A stretch of DNA of 9,166 bases from Candidatus Omnitrophota bacterium (GTDB lineage: Bacteria; Omnitrophota; Gorgyraeia; Duberdicusellales; 4484-171), in the NCBI GenBank assembly GCA_003644405.1, contig QNCE01000049.1, positions 1 through 9,166 of the forward strand, given 5' to 3'. How positions within the stretch are numbered: the first letter of the stretch is position 1; each line of letters starts with the position of its first letter. The position numbers and the translations under genes were made by a program. The notes beneath the pieces were generated by a model. The model saw only the letters and a program-made list of their open reading frames with translations, searched no databases and was not told the DNA's origin. Of the stretch, positions 6,521 to 9,166 are shown one piece after another.

Positions 6521-7182
6521 ATCTTACCAATAAGAGAATTTATTAGATCCTTTTCATTATCAATAAGAGTTGCTGCGATTACTTCATCATCAGCTAAAAC
6601 TTCGGTATCTCCTCGAGGAATTATAATTTCTGTCTCCCTTATTATAGAGATGAGAACTGAATTAGGAGGAAGTTTTATCTCCTTTACCTTCTTATTTATT
6701 ATAGGAGACTCTTGAGGAATGTCTACTCTTACAATAGATAATCTCCCTTTCTTTATGCTTAAAAGATTCATTACATCAGAAAAAGATGCTTCCTCTTCAA
6801 CAATACGAGCAATGATAGAAGTAGAATCTATGGGAGCATCTACCCCCATGTATTTGTAAAAAGCTAAATGTTTAGGGTTATTAATCCTTGCTACTGTTCT
6901 TCTTACTTTAAACATCTCCTTAGCTAAGTGACAAATAATGATGTTATCCTCATCAGCAGGAGTAGCACCTACTACTACGTCTGCTTTCTCAGTTTTACCT
7001 TGTTTTAGTACCTCGGGGTCAGAAGCATCACCGTTAATAACTAGAGCGTCTTTTATTTCTTCAGCGAGCTTTTGACATACCTTTAAAGACTTATCGATTA
7101 AACATACGTTGTGTTTATCTTCCTTTAGTTTCTTTGCCAAAAGAGAACCTAAACGTCCCCCGCCAGCAATTACAATATACAT
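6517..7182 (-). CDS. trkA: TrkA-type potassium channel regulator, RCK_N plus RCK_C
   Basis: Cytoplasmic gating subunit that binds TrkH and senses nucleotides. The 221 residues hold an RCK_N Rossmann domain at 1-130, with the dinucleotide motif GGGRLG (7-12), Asp30 at the end of beta 2 and GDASD (51-55). An RCK_C (TrkA_C) domain follows at about 140-215 (LSIVRVDIPQESP, VLISIIRETEIIIPRGD, LADDEVIAAT). This is the single-unit form; E. coli TrkA is a double unit of about 458 residues. Its ATG sits inside the last codons of the upstream RCK_N gene (13-nt overlap), and its TGA overlaps the start of the small membrane ORF as ATGA. It probably assembles with the upstream paralogue, as with the paired CeoB/CeoC-type proteins of other bacteria (inference). 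Confidence 0.94.
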   Translation of the reverse strand: MYIVIAGGGRLGSLLAKKLKEDKHNVCLIDKSLKVCQKLAEEIKDALVINGDASDPEVLKQGKTEKADVVVGATPADEDNIIICHLAKEMFKVRRTVARINNPKHLAFYKYMGVDAPIDSTSIIARIVEEEASFSDVMNLLSIKKGRLSIVRVDIPQESPIINKKVKEIKLPPNSVLISIIRETEIIIPRGDTEVLADDEVIAATLIDNEKDLINSLIGKI

Positions 7183-7565
7183 TTTTTAAACACCTCTACT
7201 AAAAGATAAGTTCTATTTACAATAATTAATCCCTCTTCGGAAAAAATCTTCTTTTTAGCTAACTCATACACTTGGAGAGCAACCTTTTTCACTTTATACA
7301 TCTTTTTAGCCACCTTGCCAATTACAATATTAAGATTATCGTTACCAGTAACTATTACCAAAGCATCTGCTTCTTTTATTCCTGCATTCTCTAGCACCTG
7401 GGTATCTAAAGCATCTCCCAAAACTTTTTTACCGTTAAAATCCTCTCCTAAAGAATCTAAAGCGGTTTTATTCCTATCTATCACTACTACGTTATGAGAG
7501 GTAGCAAATTCCAAGGCTAAATTCCTTCCTGTTTTACCACAACCAATTATCACAATGTACTTCAT
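7170..7565 (-). CDS. Short TrkA-like protein, RCK_N domain only
   Basis: A 131-residue Rossmann-fold RCK_N protein with GCGKTG (8-13), Asp30 as the likely adenosine-ribose ligand, GDALD (50-54) and ADALVIVTGNDNLN. It stops straight after the RCK_N fold (LLVEVFKKCIL), with no RCK_C domain. Tandem TrkA partners elsewhere are usually about 215-230 residues. It is diverged from the downstream TrkA, so it is an old paralogue and not a recent duplication. The ATG starts 1 nt after the rplT stop, with a weak GGGAAG upstream. The last codons read TTT AAA AAA TGT, and the next gene's ATG uses the last A of the A-run. A -1 slip there would join both proteins into an RCK_N-RCK_N-RCK_C chain of about 349 residues (speculative). 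Expected role: nucleotide-binding partner of the second TrkA in gating TrkH. Confidence 0.9.
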   Translation of the reverse strand: MKYIVIIGCGKTGRNLALEFATSHNVVVIDRNKTALDSLGEDFNGKKVLGDALDTQVLENAGIKEADALVIVTGNDNLNIVIGKVAKKMYKVKKVALQVYELAKKKIFSEEGLIIVNRTYLLVEVFKKCIL

Positions 7566-7566
7566 T

Positions 7567-7914
7567 CTAACTTCCCTTAGCTATCTCTATGAGTCTATCA
7601 AATACTTCCTTCTCCTCACAAGCAAGATTAGCTAAGATATCCCGAGAAAGAAGGATGTTCTTCTTTTTAAGTCCAGCGATAAATTCGTGATAAGTAATTC
7701 CTTTCTCACGAACCCCAGCATTTATTCTTGTAATCCATAGCCGGCGAAACTCTCTCTTCTTTCTTTTACGATCACGATATGCATAAACATAAGCCCTCCT
7801 TAAGGTTTCTAAAGCCCGTCGGTACACCTTGGAACGTTTTCCCCAATACCCTTTAGTTGATTTCAAAACTTTCTTTTTTCTTTTTCGGGAAGCGGGTGAA
7901 CGTCTTGCTCTCAT
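7567..7914 (-). CDS. rplT: 50S ribosomal protein L20
   Basis: Large-subunit protein L20, needed early in 50S assembly, binding 23S rRNA. At 115 residues it is normal length. It has a strongly basic N-terminal extension (RRSPASRKRKKKVLKSTKGYWG), then YRRALETLRRAYVYAYRDRKRKKREFRRLWITRIN, which is the family signature, and the C-terminal globular part NAGVREKGITYHEFIAGLKK. A good Shine-Dalgarno (AAAGGAG, 6 nt spacing) precedes the ATG. It follows rpmI after 15 nt and is followed 1 nt later by the first trk gene, so K+ uptake genes share its transcript. In other bacteria L20 represses its own infC-rpmI-rplT mRNA; I did not identify an L20 leader here. Confidence 0.97.
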   Translation of the reverse strand: MRARRSPASRKRKKKVLKSTKGYWGKRSKVYRRALETLRRAYVYAYRDRKRKKREFRRLWITRINAGVREKGITYHEFIAGLKKKNILLSRDILANLACEEKEVFDRLIEIAKGS

Positions 7915-7929
7915 TCTAAACTCCTTTCC

Positions 7930-8130
7930 TTAGAAAGCATAAGGTAAAGCTCTTTTTATCACCTTCTTCTCTCCTGAAGAAACTTTACCTTTTCTCCTTA
8001 AAGCTCTCTTTCTCTTTCTTTCTTTACTACTTAACAGATGTCGACGTCCTGCTTTCTGACGCAAAAGTTTTTTCTTCTTTGTAACCTTTATCCTTTTAGC
8101 TAACGCTTTTTTTGTCTTTAGTTTTGGCAT
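7930..8130 (-). CDS. rpmI: 50S ribosomal protein L35
   Basis: Small basic protein of the large ribosomal subunit, 66 residues, normal for L35. It begins MPKLKTKKALAKRIKVTKKKK and contains the typical KAGRRHLLSSKERKRKRALRRKG section, ending IKRALPYAF. The start is clear: GGGAGG lies 5 nt upstream of the ATG. It sits in the conserved order infC-rpmI-rplT, with 15-nt gaps to both neighbours. Confidence 0.97.
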   Translation of the reverse strand: MPKLKTKKALAKRIKVTKKKKLLRQKAGRRHLLSSKERKRKRALRRKGKVSSGEKKVIKRALPYAF

Positions 8131-8145
8131 GCTAACCTCCCAAAA

Positions 8146-8652
8146 TTATTTTGGCCCAAGGACTAAAATTAATGCTCTCCCCAAAAGATGTGGCTCTCTC
8201 TCTACTTTTCCTAACTTCTCCACATCAGTAATAAGCCTATCTATCAGTTTCCTTCCTATCTCCTGATGAGCAACCTCTCTTCCTCTAAAAAACATTCTCA
8301 CTCTTACCTTATGCCCTTTCTCTAAAAACTCTTGAATGTGCTTCAGTTTAATTTGATAATCATGGTTATCTATGCGAGGAGAAAGTCTTATTTCTTTAAG
8401 CTGGGCATGACGGTGATGGCGCTTAGCTTCCCTCTCTTTCTTTTCCTGTTCATATTTATACTTTGCAAAATCCATTATTCTACATACAGGAGGATCTGCT
8501 TGAGGAGCTACTTCTACCAAATCTAAGTCAAACTCCTCAGCTTTTCTCAAAGCTAGATCGCGAGGAAAAATACCTAACTGTTCTCCGTTGGGGCCAATAA
8601 GCCTGACTGTCTTAGCAAAAATTCTTTCATTAACCCGGATACCCTTTCTAAT
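8146..8652 (-). CDS. infC: Translation initiation factor IF-3, starting at an AUU codon
   Basis: IF3 binds the 30S subunit, blocks early 50S joining and checks start codons. With the AUU start at 8652 the protein has 168 residues, normal for IF3. The IF3_N domain (about 5-74) includes RVNERIFAKTVRLIGPNGEQLGI and DLVEVAPQADPPVCRIMDF. A basic linker follows (EKKEREAKRHHRHAQ), then IF3_C (about 82-167), with KEIRLSPRIDNHDYQIK and RVRMFFRGRE. The first conventional start in this frame is a TTG at 8550, which would delete the conserved N-terminal 34 residues. An in-frame TGA lies two codons before the AUU, so no earlier start exists. AGGAGG sits 6 nt upstream of the AUU. The start overlaps the thrS stop by 5 nt. 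In E. coli the AUU start lets IF3 reject its own mRNA when abundant; the same control is expected here. Confidence 0.95.
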   Translation of the reverse strand: MRKGIRVNERIFAKTVRLIGPNGEQLGIFPRDLALRKAEEFDLDLVEVAPQADPPVCRIMDFAKYKYEQEKKEREAKRHHRHAQLKEIRLSPRIDNHDYQIKLKHIQEFLEKGHKVRVRMFFRGREVAHQEIGRKLIDRLITDVEKLGKVEREPHLLGRALILVLGPK

Positions 8653-9166
8653 TGTTCACCTCCTCTTTTTTTAAAATACTTATAAATTCTTCTATAGACA
8701 TCTCTCCTAATTGCCTCCCGCCTCTTTCTCTTACTGAAATTAAATTCTTCTCTTTTTCTTTTTTGCCTACCACTACAAGATAAGGAACTTTTTTAAGTTC
8801 CTTTTCTCTAATCTTTCTCTCTAAAGTCTGATCGGATAAGTCTACCTCTACACGATAACTGTGCCGAGTAAGTTTTTCCTTCACTGCGCTAGCATACTCT
8901 ACTGCCTCTTTACTCACATTCATTACACATATCTGAGTAGGAGCCAACCAAAAAGGAAATTTTCCTGCATAATGTTCTACTAAAGTAGCAATAAATCTTT
9001 CTAAACTCCCCAAGATTACCCGATGAATCATTACAACTCTTTTCTTCTTGCCATCTCGAGCATGGTAAGTTAAATCAAATCGCTCAGGAAGACTATAGTC
9101 AAGTTGGATTGTAGCGCACTGCCAGCTTCTTTTTAAAGCATCTTTCAACTTTATATCTATCTTAGG
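8648..9166 (-). CDS. thrS: Threonyl-tRNA synthetase, C-terminal part (5' end outside the window)
   Basis: The C-terminal 172 residues of the class II ThrRS are visible and the frame stays open to the right edge. PKIDIKLKDAL and WQCATIQLDYSLPERFDLTY belong to the catalytic core. VMIHRVILGSLERFIATLVEHYAG contains the conserved zinc-ligand histidine position (IHR) and the motif 3 arginine (GSLER). The rest is the HGTP anticodon-binding domain (FWLAPTQICVMNVS, KIREKELKKVPYLVVVG, VRERGGRQLGEMSIEEF). The protein stops soon after that domain (ILKKEEVNN), as is normal. Any start inside the window would be spurious. Its last codons carry the Shine-Dalgarno of infC and its stop overlaps the infC AUU, which is the standard thrS-infC linkage. 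Any T-box or operator controlling it would lie beyond the window. Confidence 0.97.
   Translation of the reverse strand, partial: PKIDIKLKDALKRSWQCATIQLDYSLPERFDLTYHARDGKKKRVVMIHRVILGSLERFIATLVEHYAGKFPFWLAPTQICVMNVSKEAVEYASAVKEKLTRHSYRVEVDLSDQTLERKIREKELKKVPYLVVVGKKEKEKNLISVRERGGRQLGEMSIEEFISILKKEEVNN
8650..8664 (-). promoter_or_regulatory. infC ribosome-binding site with AUU start codon
   Basis: Shine-Dalgarno AGGAGG (8659-8664), 6-nt spacer TGAACA, then ATT at 8650-8652. The site is encoded in the last thrS codons (KEEVNN, then TAG at 8648-8650). This is the only initiation-like signal that yields a full IF3 N-terminus. An AUU start with a strong Shine-Dalgarno is the hallmark of IF3 autoregulation in other bacteria. 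Confidence 0.88.

Noticed and set aside
7170..7565. First TrkA-like gene as a frameshifted pseudogene of a double-length TrkA
   Set aside because: Its RCK_N motifs are intact and the overlap with the second trkA has a proper ATG. Tandem separate TrkA proteins are common, so a functional short protein is more likely.
7567..8652. L20 autoregulatory leader upstream of infC
   Set aside because: infC overlaps thrS directly, so there is no untranslated leader between them. The 15-nt gaps before rpmI and rplT are too short for the known structures.

Overview
The window is about 9.2 kb of AT-rich bacterial DNA in which every supported gene lies on the minus strand. Read from right to left it holds one compact gene chain followed by a separate RNA-rarA unit. 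Bacterial IF3, L35, L20, a bacterial-type PheS/PheT pair, 6S RNA and clear Shine-Dalgarno sites (AGGAGG, GGGAGG, AAAGGAG) show that this is a bacterium. Several proteins are diverged or domain-reduced: PheT has no N-terminal tRNA-binding domain and one TrkA has a single domain. That would fit a deep-branching or uncultivated lineage, but I cannot name a phylum from sequence alone.

Right end (about 7567-9166): the classic translation cluster thrS (C-terminal part only) - infC - rpmI - rplT. infC has been placed on a non-canonical AUU start inside the end of thrS, as in other bacteria where IF3 regulates itself. This start adds 34 residues to what an ATG/GTG/TTG search gives.

Middle (about 4472-7565): a potassium-uptake cassette sits between rplT and pheS. 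It contains two TrkA-type RCK proteins (one RCK_N only, the other RCK_N plus RCK_C), an unannotated 28-codon single-helix membrane microprotein, the TrkH channel subunit, and a membrane-anchored OB-fold protein. Junctions from thrS to pheT are overlaps of 4-17 nt or gaps of 1-15 nt, which suggests one co-transcribed, translationally coupled operon. Its promoter should lie right of the window.

Next (1485-4488): pheS and pheT overlap by 11 nt and encode phenylalanyl-tRNA synthetase. PheT is only 660 residues because the usual B2/EMAP-like OB domain is absent.

Left end (1-1484): about 24 bp after pheT is a near-consensus promoter (TTGAAA, 17 bp, extended TGG-TATAAT). It drives a GC-richer, rod-like non-coding RNA of about 165 nt, which I identify as 6S RNA. 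Its 3' end can fold into an intrinsic terminator. rarA (replication-associated AAA+ ATPase, running off the left edge) starts about 15-20 nt beyond that and has no good ribosome-binding site or promoter of its own.

Taken together, the window couples protein synthesis (ThrRS, IF3, L35, L20, PheRS), potassium homeostasis (Trk), global transcription control (6S RNA) and replication-fork maintenance (RarA). The least described items are the TM microprotein between trkA and trkH, the Trk cassette inside the translation operon, and the OB-fold membrane protein.
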